The translations under genes were made by a program, and so were the position numbers. Source: Chloroflexota bacterium (GTDB lineage: Bacteria > Chloroflexota > Dehalococcoidia > Lucifugimonadales > UBA1127). From it: a DNA stretch of 12,392 bases. Shown here in pieces: positions 6,018 to 12,392 of this stretch. The notes under the pieces are model-generated. The model saw nothing but the letters and a program-made list of their open reading frames with translations, had not been told where the DNA came from and did not search any database. The stretch spans positions 1 to 12,392 of the forward strand of contig JAPPNT010000221.1 in the NCBI GenBank assembly GCA_028873745.1. The letters run 5' to 3'. Position 1 is the stretch's first letter, and each line of letters starts with the position of its first letter.

Positions 6018-7525
6018 CCACAGACTCGCTTCTGCCGATCGCTGCCGTGCTCATCCCCGCAGGCGGGGCAGTGCTCGTCGCGCTCACCACGGAACGACGG
6101 CGCAATCTGCGTGACGCCTGGTCGACCATCGCGGCGGTCGCGCTGCTGGCCGTGATGCTCCTCCTGCTCTCGGATGCGCTCGACGGGCAGGCCGCCAGGA
6201 CCACGCTCCTCGAGATCTCCCCCGGCATCGACATTGCCCTGCGCGCCGACGCGGCCGGCATGGTCTTCGGCTTGCTCGCCTCCGCCCTCTGGGTCGTCTC
6301 GGGAATCTATGCCGTCGGCTACATGCGCGGGGAACGTGAGCAAAAGCAGACGCGGTTCTTCGCCGCGTTCGCGCTCAGCATTTCCGCGACCGTCGGCGTC
6401 GCGCTCGCCGAGAACCTGCTGACGTTCATCCTCTTCTACGAACTGCTCTCCCTGTTCACCTATCCACTCGTTGCGCACCGCGAGACCGACGAGGCGATCG
6501 TCGCCGGCAGGAAGTACCTCGCCTACACGCTCTCAGGCGGCCTCCTGCTCATCGGTGCGGCCGCATGGCTCCACGTCCTCGGCATCGACGCGACCTTCCA
6601 GCCGGGCGGCTTCCTCGACGGCACAACCCTGGACGGGGCAGCGCAGTGGGGACTGTTCGCGCTGCTCGCCGGCGGCGTGGGCGTGAAGGCCGCGGTCATG
6701 CCGCTGCACAGCTGGCTCCCCAGCGCGATGGTCGCCCCGACTCCCGTCTCCGCCCTGCTCCATGCCGTCGCGGTCGTGAAGGCCGGGGTGTTCGGGATGG
6801 TCCGCGTGGTCGCCTTCGCCTTCGGCCCCGCGCTGCTCCTCGACATGGGCGCGTGGACGGTCCTCGCGGGGCTGTCGGCCGCGACCGTCCTCATCGCCTC
6901 GATGCTGGCGCTGCGCCACGACAACCTGAAGCGGCGGCTGGCCTACTCGACCATCAGTCACCTCTCCTACATCGTGCTCGGCGCCGCGCTGCTCGGCCCG
7001 ATCGCGCTCACCGGAGCGCTCCTGCACATGGTTGGGCACGGCGTCACGAAGATAACGCTGTTCTTCGCGGCGGGGGCCATCCACGTGCGGACGCACAAGG
7101 AGAACGTAAGCCAGCTTGACGGCATCGGACGGCAGATGCCCATCACCATGGGCGCGTTTGCCCTTGCCTCCCTCAGTATGGCCGGCATTCCGCCCTTCGT
7201 GCTGTTCACCAGCAAGGTATACCTGGGGTGGGGCGCGGCGGAGGTGGGCCAACAGCTCTTCCTGCTGCTCTACGTCGCCAGCGGCGTCCTGAGCGCCGCC
7301 TACCTCTTCCCCATTGTCGTGCGCGCCTTCGCCCGCTCCTCCACCGACCACGCGCGATACGGCGAGGCCGACATGCGCATGGTCGTGCCAATCGCCCTCA
7401 CGGGAATCTTCGCGCTGGTGTGGGGCATCGCGCCCGACCTCCCACTCGGATTCTTCGAGCTCGCGGAAAGCGTCGCCGGCGATGTCTTCCCGGCGCCAGT
7501 TGCGGCCGCGGGAGACACACCGTGA
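6014..7525 (+). CDS. Second antiporter-like subunit (NuoL/NuoM/MrpD family)
   Basis: A 503-residue protein with about 14 helices, of the proton-conducting membrane transporter family. The channel residues are intact: Glu143 in TM5 (LTFILFYELLSLFTYPLV), Lys225 in TM7 (GGVGVKAAVMPLHSWLPSAM), His250 and Lys256 in TM8 (SALLHAVAVVKAGVFGMVR), and Lys346 in TM12 (GHGVTKITLFFAAGAIH). The TM8 pattern with LHA...VKAG is closer to NuoL/MrpA than to MrpD, so this may replace the N-terminal half of the missing one-piece MrpA. It has only 14 predicted helices and no lateral-helix extension. It starts with ATGA overlapping mrpD and ends by overlapping the next gene as GTGA. A D-type name is also defensible; the class is certain, the exact role is not. 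Confidence 0.88.
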   Translation: MTTDSLLPIAAVLIPAGGAVLVALTTERRRNLRDAWSTIAAVALLAVMLLLLSDALDGQAARTTLLEISPGIDIALRADAAGMVFGLLASALWVVSGIYAVGYMRGEREQKQTRFFAAFALSISATVGVALAENLLTFILFYELLSLFTYPLVAHRETDEAIVAGRKYLAYTLSGGLLLIGAAAWLHVLGIDATFQPGGFLDGTTLDGAAQWGLFALLAGGVGVKAAVMPLHSWLPSAMVAPTPVSALLHAVAVVKAGVFGMVRVVAFAFGPALLLDMGAWTVLAGLSAATVLIASMLALRHDNLKRRLAYSTISHLSYIVLGAALLGPIALTGALLHMVGHGVTKITLFFAAGAIHVRTHKENVSQLDGIGRQMPITMGAFALASLSMAGIPPFVLFTSKVYLGWGAAEVGQQLFLLLYVASGVLSAAYLFPIVVRAFARSSTDHARYGEADMRMVVPIALTGIFALVWGIAPDLPLGFFELAESVAGDVFPAPVAAAGDTP

Positions 7526-7785
7526 GTATCGACCGCCTTACAGCCGTCCTGATCGCCGTCGGCGTCGCTCTCTCGGCCCTGATTGAAGTCCTCTTCGTCG
7601 ATCACCGGGAGCGCCTCTTCGTTGGCAGCGACATCCCGCTCTTCTGGGTGGGGTTCGGCCTCGCCGCATGCATCGTCATCATCGTTGCCGCGAAGTGGGT
7701 CGGCCATAGCTTCCTGATGAAGCACGAAGACCCGTACACAGGCGAGCACGTCGAGGCCGAGCCGGGGGAGCGTCCTGATGGATAG
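7522..7785 (+). CDS. Small two-helix membrane protein in the antiporter operon (87 aa)
   Basis: A GTG start at 7522 overlaps the preceding stop (GTGA), with GGGAG 7 bases upstream; the end overlaps the next gene by 8 bases. The product has two hydrophobic helices (about residues 6-26 and 39-60) joined by a short charged loop (DHRERLFVGSD), then a conspicuously hydrophilic tail from residue 66 (KHEDPYTGEHVEAEPGERPDG). I do not recognise a named family. Its tight packing between two antiporter-like subunits, with overlaps on both sides, argues that it is a structural subunit of the same complex, perhaps an accessory subunit bracing the two large ones or one made in fixed ratio with them. The frame remains open further upstream within the previous gene; that part is a shadow. 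Confidence 0.75.
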   Translation: MSIDRLTAVLIAVGVALSALIEVLFVDHRERLFVGSDIPLFWVGFGLAACIVIIVAAKWVGHSFLMKHEDPYTGEHVEAEPGERPDG

Positions 7786-9520
7786 CCTGCCTCCGGCCGT
7801 CATCATGGTGGTTGCGGCGGTCCTCGTCGCACTGACCCCAGCGGGCATCGTCCGCAAAGTCATCGCGGTCGGCGCCCCGCTGCTGGTCCTTGCCCAGCTC
7901 ATCTGGGCGCTCGATGACGGCAACTCCTGGACGCTCACCTGGCTCTCCTTCGATCTCGAGCCGCTGCGCGCCGACGGGCTGAGCATGGTGTTCGGGTACG
8001 TCTTCGCGATTGCCGCGGTCCTGAGCGGCATCTACGCCTGGCACCTCAACGAACGCTATCAGCAGGCTGCCGCTCTGGCGTATGGCGGCACTTCACTCGG
8101 AGTCGTCTTTGCCGGCGACCTGCTGACGCTGGTGCTCTTCTGGGAGCTGATGGCGTTCACCTCCGCCTACCTTGTGTGGGCGGGAGGCTTCCCCGGCTCG
8201 CGCGGTGCGGGCATGCGCTACCTGTACGTTCACCTGGTCGGCGGCAGCGTGCTGCTGGCCGGCGTTCTGTGGCACCTCGGCACGGGCGGCTCGCTCGACT
8301 TCACCCTCTTCGAGGGCACGATAGCCAGCTGGCTCATCCTGGGAGGCTTCGCCATCAATGCCGCCGTCGTCCCGATGCACGCCTGGCTCTCGGACGCCTA
8401 TCCGGAGGCGGGAATCGCCGGCAGTGTGTTCCTGAGCGCGTTCACCACCAAGACGGCCGTCTACGTCATGGCGCGCGGCTTCGCCGGGTGGGAGATCCTC
8501 ATCGCCCTCGGCGTGATCATGGCCCTCTACGGCGTGGTCTACGCTGTGCTCGAAAACGACATCCGCCGCCTGCTCGCCTACCACATCATCAGCCAGGTGG
8601 GGTATATGGTTGCCGGCGTGGGCATCGGCACCGAGATCGCCATCAACGGCGCCGTGTCCCATGCCTTCGCCCACGTCATCTACAAGGGCCTGTTGTTCAT
8701 GGGCGCGGGCGCCGCCATCTATGCAACCGGCCGCCGCACACTCACGGCTCTCGGAGGGATAGGCGACCGAATGCGATTGGTTGTCGTGCTCTACATGGTT
8801 GGCGCTTTCGCCATCTCAGCATTCCCCCTGTTCAGCGGCTTCGTCACCAAGTCGCTCATGGTCTATGCGGCAGAGCAGGAACATCTCTACTGGGTGGTCG
8901 CCTCCTTGTACCTCGCGTCGGTGGGGACCTTCCTGCACACCGGCCTAAAGCTCCCCTACTTCACCTGGTTCGGCCCCCGGCGGGACGACATTCGGGTCGG
9001 GCCGGTGCCGCGCAGCATGCTCGTTGCGATGTTCCTGGCCGCGGCCCTGTGCATCGGAATCGGCGTCTACCCCGACGCGCTTTACAATCTGCTGCCCTTC
9101 CCGGTCCACTACGAGCCGTACACCGCCGACCACGTAGTGCGAACGCTTCAACTGCTCGGGTTCACCGCCGTCGGTTTCTGGTTGCTGCGAGGCAAGCTCG
9201 GCGGCGAGGCCACCATCACCCTCGACACCGACTGGTTCTATCGCAAGGCGGGAACGCCCCTGCGCGTCCTGCTGCAGGAGCCGCTGGAGGCGGTGTTCAC
9301 AGGGGCGCAGCGGGGAGTCGACTGGACAACCCGGACTGCGACACAGCTCGTCAGGACGCCCGCTTCGGGCTGGCCGGCCATCCTGGGGCGGTCCCGCTAT
9401 GCCCAGGGGGTAGACGCCGAGACCACGATGCGCAGGCTGGGCCGGCCGCCGCTCGGGCTTGCACTCGCCGGCATCGTGGTCGTCTTTGGGCTCTTCGTCC
9501 TCCTGGCGGAGCTGACGTAG
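7778..9520 (+). CDS. Third, long antiporter-like subunit (MrpD/NuoL family) with C-terminal extension
   Basis: A 580-residue protein of the NuoL/M/N family, longer than MrpD (about 500). Kept channel residues are Glu123 in TM5 (LTLVLFWELMAFTSAYLVW), Lys225 in TM8 (FTTKTAVYVMARGF) and Lys303 in TM12 (AHVIYKGLLFMGAG). The TM7 lysine is replaced: in GGFAINAAVVPMHAWLSDAY, Asn194 takes the position five residues before the conserved proline where the two sister proteins have Lys. After the 14-helix core come another helix (about 453-471), a polar segment with DTDWFYRKAG (483-492) and an amphipathic stretch to about 555, then a final helix (559-577). This resembles the lateral-helix extension of NuoL and MrpA. 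Starts ATG 7778 with GGGGGAG 7 bases upstream; last gene of the operon. Confidence 0.88.
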   Translation: MDSLPPAVIMVVAAVLVALTPAGIVRKVIAVGAPLLVLAQLIWALDDGNSWTLTWLSFDLEPLRADGLSMVFGYVFAIAAVLSGIYAWHLNERYQQAAALAYGGTSLGVVFAGDLLTLVLFWELMAFTSAYLVWAGGFPGSRGAGMRYLYVHLVGGSVLLAGVLWHLGTGGSLDFTLFEGTIASWLILGGFAINAAVVPMHAWLSDAYPEAGIAGSVFLSAFTTKTAVYVMARGFAGWEILIALGVIMALYGVVYAVLENDIRRLLAYHIISQVGYMVAGVGIGTEIAINGAVSHAFAHVIYKGLLFMGAGAAIYATGRRTLTALGGIGDRMRLVVVLYMVGAFAISAFPLFSGFVTKSLMVYAAEQEHLYWVVASLYLASVGTFLHTGLKLPYFTWFGPRRDDIRVGPVPRSMLVAMFLAAALCIGIGVYPDALYNLLPFPVHYEPYTADHVVRTLQLLGFTAVGFWLLRGKLGGEATITLDTDWFYRKAGTPLRVLLQEPLEAVFTGAQRGVDWTTRTATQLVRTPASGWPAILGRSRYAQGVDAETTMRRLGRPPLGLALAGIVVVFGLFVLLAELT

Positions 9521-9550
9521 ACTGGACGCCACGCGCAGGCGAGAAGCATC

Positions 9551-9571
9551 GGCGCGGGACTAGTCCGCGCC
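9551..9571. terminator. Palindromic hairpin between the convergent operon and kinase genes
   Basis: GGCGCGG at 9551-9557 pairs with CCGCGCC at 9565-9571, and A9559 with T9564, leaving a bulged G (9558) and the loop CTAG. The loop contains the TAG stop codon of the kinase gene (complement of 9560-9562), and the hairpin starts 31 bases after the stop of the antiporter operon. It could serve both strands as a transcription stop, but no T tract follows on either side, so a protein-assisted mechanism or simple mRNA 3'-end protection is equally likely. Confidence 0.35.
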
Positions 9572-11953
9572 CCGCCGACCGCTCAGCATGCGGTAGCCGA
9601 CGCGGGGTTCCGTGAGAATGAGGGCCGGCTCCTTCGCGTCGTCGCCGAGTTTGTGTCGCAGGTTGCTGATGACCGTGCGCATTGGGCGAATGTCGCCGGA
9701 ATGGGTGACCCCCCAGACCCGGCGAAGCAGGTTCTCGTATGTGAGCACGCGTCCGGCATTCATCGCGAGCTCGCGGAGAAGCCGGTATTCTATGGCGGTT
9801 AGTTGCACCGGACGACCGCCTCGGGTCACGCGCCGCTCCACGTAGTTGACCACCAGGTCCCCGTGGACGAAGGGCATGGTGGGTTCGTCCCAAGCCCGCA
9901 TGCGCAGGGCAGCCCGCATGCGCGCCGCCAGCTCCGTGGGCGAGAAGGGTTTGATCACGTAATCCACCGCCCCCGCATCGAATGCCTTGGCGACCAGCTC
10001 CTCCCGCCCGTAGACCGAGAGAAAGATGACGGGAACGTCGGACGTCTCACCAATGTCCTCCAGCAATGCAAGGCCGTCGTATCCAGGCAGCATCATGTCC
10101 AGCAGGACCAGCTGGGGATTCTCCCGCTCGATGAGCCGGAGGACGTCCTCGGGGTCCCCCGTGACGATCGGGGCATACCCCTCCTTGGTGAGGGTGTCGC
10201 GGATGTGCCGCAGGGCCTGGGGGTCGTCGTCCACCGCGAGGACGCGGACTTGCCCCGGGTCTTCGCCGCGTGGCGGTGTGTGCCGCGTGGCGGCGTGTCC
10301 TATCGCGGGTCGCTTCCGCCCCTCCTCAGCCGACGGCAGGGTAAAGGTGATGCGTGCGCCCATGCCCGGGCCCGCGCTCTCCGCCCAGATGCGGCCTCCA
10401 TGCGACTCGACGATGCCCTTGCTGATGGCGAGGCCCAGGCCGGCGCCGGCCGCTCCGTTCCCCTGCTCTCCCTGATTTCGCCGGGTGGGCCGGCTGAACA
10501 GGCGTGGCAGTTGGTCCGCGGACACCCCCCGGCCCTCGTCCGCCACGGCGATGGCCACGTCGAGGCCCTGTCGCACGGCTGTCACCCGGATGGGGGACAG
10601 GGGGGGCGAGTACATGGCGGCGTTGGTGAGCAGGTTGCCGAGCACCTGGACGACGCGACGCCGATCGGCCATGACGGGCGGAAGGTTCGGGTCCAAATCG
10701 ATGGCCACCGTGTCCCTGCGGTCGGCGACCAGGAACCGGCTCCTCGCCTCGTCCACCATATCGGCCACGTCTGAGGGCCCCGGGATGACCGAGAGGGTGC
10801 CGGTCTCGATGCGCGCCACATCCAGCAGGTCGCCGATCAGGTACCGGATATGGTCCACCTGCCCGTCGATGATGCGAAAGAACTGGGTCATTTCGGCCGG
10901 GTCCAGCTCGGACGCGGCACTGAGGAGGGTCGTCACCGAGCCCTTGATGGAGGTGAGCGGCGCGCGCAGCTCATGGCTGACCATGGCCAGGAAATCCGCC
11001 CGCAGCCGCTCCAGCTCCTCCATCGGGGTCATGTCCTGGAGGGTGACTACGAAGGAGCCAACCTCGCCTTCCTCCGAGAGGATCGGCGTGGCGTTGAGCA
11101 GCACCGTGACGCTCGGCCCCGCGGGGGCGCGGAGCACGATCTCCTCGGCGCGCACCGTCTCCGGCCTGCGCAGCAATTCCGCCATCGAGAACTCCTTCAG
11201 CGAGATCTCCCTGCCGTCGCCGCGCCGAAAGGTTATGACCTCCAGCAACTGATCGTGGGTTTGGTCCGGCTCCCGTAGCACATCGACGATCCGCAGAGCC
11301 TCGCGGTTGAAGGACACCGGAGCGCCCGTCCTTGCGTCGAAGACGACGACGCCCACCGGCGAGGTGTTCACGAGCGTCTCCAGGTCGGCCCTGGCCTGCC
11401 GCTCGTCCCAGTGCCGGCGCGCGTTCTCCAGCACGAGGGCCCCCTGGGAGGCGAACATTACTAAGGTCTCCTCGTCTTCCCGCGTGAACTCCCCGCCCCG
11501 TTCTTTCTCGGCCACATAGATGTTGCCGACGCGTTCCCCCCTGTGCAGGAGGGGAGCCGCGAGGAAGGCCATCCTGGCGTCCACAGCGACGGGGGGACGG
11601 AACTCCGGCAGACCTGCCCCTCGCAAGTGTCCGGCGAGGTCGGGCACACGCAGCGTGCCCGAGACCCCGTTCAGGTAGTCAAAGAACCGGTGCCCGTCCG
11701 GCATATCCCGGAACCCCTGCACCTCCCCTTCGTCCATGCCGGAAAAGAGGACGTTCTCGAGCCCTCCCCCGTAGTTTGACAGGGTTATGACGCCGTACCG
11801 GGCCCGCGTCAAGGAACGGGCAGAGTCCAGGACACCCTGCAGGACGGCATCCCGATCGAGGCTCTCGTTGATGCGGAGGCTGGCTTCGCTGAGCCGCGTC
11901 AGGCGGTCCTTCAGGGCCTCTATTTCACCCAGCAAGTCGGCTCGCTCCACCAC
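9560..11953 (-). CDS. GAF/PAS histidine kinase fused to a receiver and an OmpR/KdpE-type DNA-binding domain
   Basis: A 797-residue soluble protein without membrane helices. Order of domains: coiled-coil start, GAF (about 24-180), PAS-like (about 190-315), HisKA with phospho-acceptor His327 in MVSHELRAPLTSIKG, HATPase_c with N-box Asn444 (GNLLTNAA), G1 Asp472 (VADEGRG) and G2 (GAGLGLAISKG, 503-513), receiver (about 569-684) with acidic pair D575/D576, phospho-acceptor Asp619 (LVLLDMMLPG), Ser646 and Lys668, and a winged helix (about 699-791; LTAIEYRLLRELAMNAGRVL, then EPRVGYRML) resembling KdpE. All catalytic residues are present, so sensing, phosphotransfer and DNA binding share one chain. 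It has no cysteine at all. The GTG at 11953 has AAAGGAG 7 bases upstream; the longer start (GTG 11971) lies too near the promoter. Signal and targets unknown; the convergent antiporter operon is a possible target. Confidence 0.92.
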   Translation of the reverse strand: MVERADLLGEIEALKDRLTRLSEASLRINESLDRDAVLQGVLDSARSLTRARYGVITLSNYGGGLENVLFSGMDEGEVQGFRDMPDGHRFFDYLNGVSGTLRVPDLAGHLRGAGLPEFRPPVAVDARMAFLAAPLLHRGERVGNIYVAEKERGGEFTREDEETLVMFASQGALVLENARRHWDERQARADLETLVNTSPVGVVVFDARTGAPVSFNREALRIVDVLREPDQTHDQLLEVITFRRGDGREISLKEFSMAELLRRPETVRAEEIVLRAPAGPSVTVLLNATPILSEEGEVGSFVVTLQDMTPMEELERLRADFLAMVSHELRAPLTSIKGSVTTLLSAASELDPAEMTQFFRIIDGQVDHIRYLIGDLLDVARIETGTLSVIPGPSDVADMVDEARSRFLVADRRDTVAIDLDPNLPPVMADRRRVVQVLGNLLTNAAMYSPPLSPIRVTAVRQGLDVAIAVADEGRGVSADQLPRLFSRPTRRNQGEQGNGAAGAGLGLAISKGIVESHGGRIWAESAGPGMGARITFTLPSAEEGRKRPAIGHAATRHTPPRGEDPGQVRVLAVDDDPQALRHIRDTLTKEGYAPIVTGDPEDVLRLIERENPQLVLLDMMLPGYDGLALLEDIGETSDVPVIFLSVYGREELVAKAFDAGAVDYVIKPFSPTELAARMRAALRMRAWDEPTMPFVHGDLVVNYVERRVTRGGRPVQLTAIEYRLLRELAMNAGRVLTYENLLRRVWGVTHSGDIRPMRTVISNLRHKLGDDAKEPALILTEPRVGYRMLSGRRGAD

Positions 11954-11989
11954 GCTTCCACTCCTTTCCACTCCCCGGGGCCACGGGCG

Positions 11990-12018
11990 ATTCTAGTGGC
12001 GGGAGCGCCTGCTGACAA
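11990..12018 (-). promoter_or_regulatory. Promoter of the kinase-regulator fusion gene
   Basis: On the minus strand, TTGTCA (complement of 12013-12018) is followed after exactly 17 bases by TAGAAT (complement of 11990-11995). Each box matches consensus in five of six positions. A start near 11983 gives a leader of about 30 bases that contains the AAAGGAG used for the GTG at 11953. Confidence 0.55.
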
Positions 12019-12180
12019 GAACTTATGGCATCTAGCTGTGTCCATTACATCTGGCTGATAACTTCCCCGTAGACTTCTCCACGCCGGCACGGGTCCGAGG
12101 GGTGTGGGAAAGGGTGCCCGCGGCCCAAGTCTTCGTCGGAAATCCGGCGATGTCGCAGCGGGGCCACAATGAACCCCTCC

Positions 12181-12236
12181 GGCGTCGTGCTTGGCGTCGT
12201 GCCCCGGCAGTCCATTGCGGCGCATGGGGCACGACG
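12181..12236. repeat. Direct and inverted repeats upstream of the kinase gene
   Basis: GGCGTCGTGC occurs twice in tandem (12181-12190 and 12193-12202). The second copy is the left arm of a perfect 11-bp inverted repeat, CGTCGTGCCCC at 12195-12205 with GGGGCACGACG at 12226-12236, spaced by 20 bases. The same word thus appears three times in 56 bases, twice forward and once reversed. It could be a cluster of operator sites or a stable hairpin; no T tract follows. Confidence 0.55.
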
Positions 12237-12339
12237 ACATTACGATTCGCTTCCGATTTCCCCGCAGCGGCATCACGCAACCTGTCTGCCGCGAGAGCCC
12301 GACGGCGTCCTTGGACGCGAGGACGGCCCCCTCGGAGAC

Positions 12340-12392
12340 TGTTAGTGCTAACTCTAAACTGACCCAGTAGCGCTAATTTGGAATTGACCCAC
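12340..12392. mobile_element. Probable terminus of an IS21-family insertion sequence (continues past the right edge)
   Basis: From the TG at 12340 the composition turns AT-richer than the flank. Two imperfect copies of a 24-base unit follow, 12344-12367 and 12369-12392, identical at 17 of 24 positions and both ending in TGACCCA. Ends of IS21-family elements carry several such repeats and begin with TG. The first bases also form a short dyad, GTTAG-TG-CTAAC (12341-12352). No transposase sequence is in the window, so this is a motif-level call from memory of the family. Confidence 0.42.

Larger units (their letters stand above)
11954..12392. other. Gene-free region upstream of the kinase gene
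   Basis: I see no credible protein-coding gene in these 439 bases: the open frames on both strands are short, Arg/Pro-rich and run through repeats. The region holds the kinase promoter, a direct-plus-inverted repeat cluster at 12181-12236, a dyad GCGTCC-TT-GGACGC at 12305-12318, and what looks like the end of an insertion sequence from 12340. Confidence 0.5.

Noticed and set aside
6533..7351. 272-aa open frame antisense to the second antiporter subunit
   Set aside because: A long shadow frame of high-GC coding DNA; low-complexity Glu/Arg/Gly/His protein with no ribosome site.
1856..9520. Respiratory complex I (nuo) or hydrogenase operon
   Set aside because: MrpE, MrpF, MrpG and MrpB have no complex I counterpart, and no NuoB/C/D/H/I-like or NiFe-hydrogenase sequence is present in the window.
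9803..10774. 323-aa open frame antisense to the kinase gene
   Set aside because: It is the mirror of a GC-rich coding region whose kinase, receiver and winged-helix motifs are unmistakable on the other strand; its translation is His/Arg/Gly-rich without motifs.
9560..11953. KdpD-type potassium sensor kinase
   Set aside because: Only the output winged helix resembles KdpE; the protein lacks the KdpD N-terminal domain and the four membrane helices.
12102..12362. 86-aa open frame upstream of the kinase gene
   Set aside because: Arg/Ala-rich, starts without a good ribosome site, and runs through the inverted repeats and into the probable insertion-sequence end.
1..12392. CRISPR array, tRNA or rRNA genes
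   Set aside because: No regularly spaced repeats and no tRNA- or rRNA-like sequences were noticed on either strand; intergenic space is too small for an rRNA.

Overview
The window comes from a GC-rich bacterial genome. The best guess for its source is a Chloroflexota lineage of the Dehalococcoidia/SAR202 kind. That rests on a flavin-dependent luciferase-like monooxygenase next to a cytoplasmic kinase/response-regulator fusion and a split, Mbh-ordered Mrp locus. It is an inference from content, not a phylogenetic result.

Left part (1-1551). On the minus strand are the first 42 codons of a luciferase-like (LLM class) flavin monooxygenase, preceded by an unrecognised multi-pass membrane protein. 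A 12-bp perfect hairpin with a T-rich tail separates the two. A 97-residue acidic soluble protein of unknown function lies divergently on the plus strand.

Centre (1744-9520). One plus-strand transcription unit of eleven tightly packed genes follows a near-consensus promoter (TTGACA, 18 bp, TAGACT) and a leader able to fold into a long hairpin. It encodes a Mrp-type (Mnh/CPA3) monovalent cation/proton antiporter in the order E-F-G-A'-A''-B-C-D, then a second NuoL/NuoM-type subunit, a small two-helix membrane protein and a third, long NuoL-like subunit. The canonical one-piece MrpA is missing: its C-terminal part is two small genes (MbhD-like and MbhE-like). The first eight genes run in the order of archaeal mbhA-H, but no hydrogenase genes follow. 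Most neighbours overlap by 4-17 bp. The products should form one large inner-membrane complex that exchanges cytoplasmic Na+ (or another cation) for protons, with three proton-channel-type subunits where canonical Mrp has two (MrpA and MrpD).

Right part (9560-12392). Converging on the operon is a minus-strand gene for a 797-residue soluble protein with GAF, PAS-like, histidine kinase, receiver and OmpR/KdpE-type winged-helix domains: a whole two-component pathway in one chain. It has its own near-consensus promoter. The last 440 bases hold no convincing gene but contain several inverted repeats. The final ~50 bases turn AT-richer and show two copies of a 24-bp repeat ending in TGACCCA, which look like the terminus of an IS21-family insertion sequence continuing outside the window.
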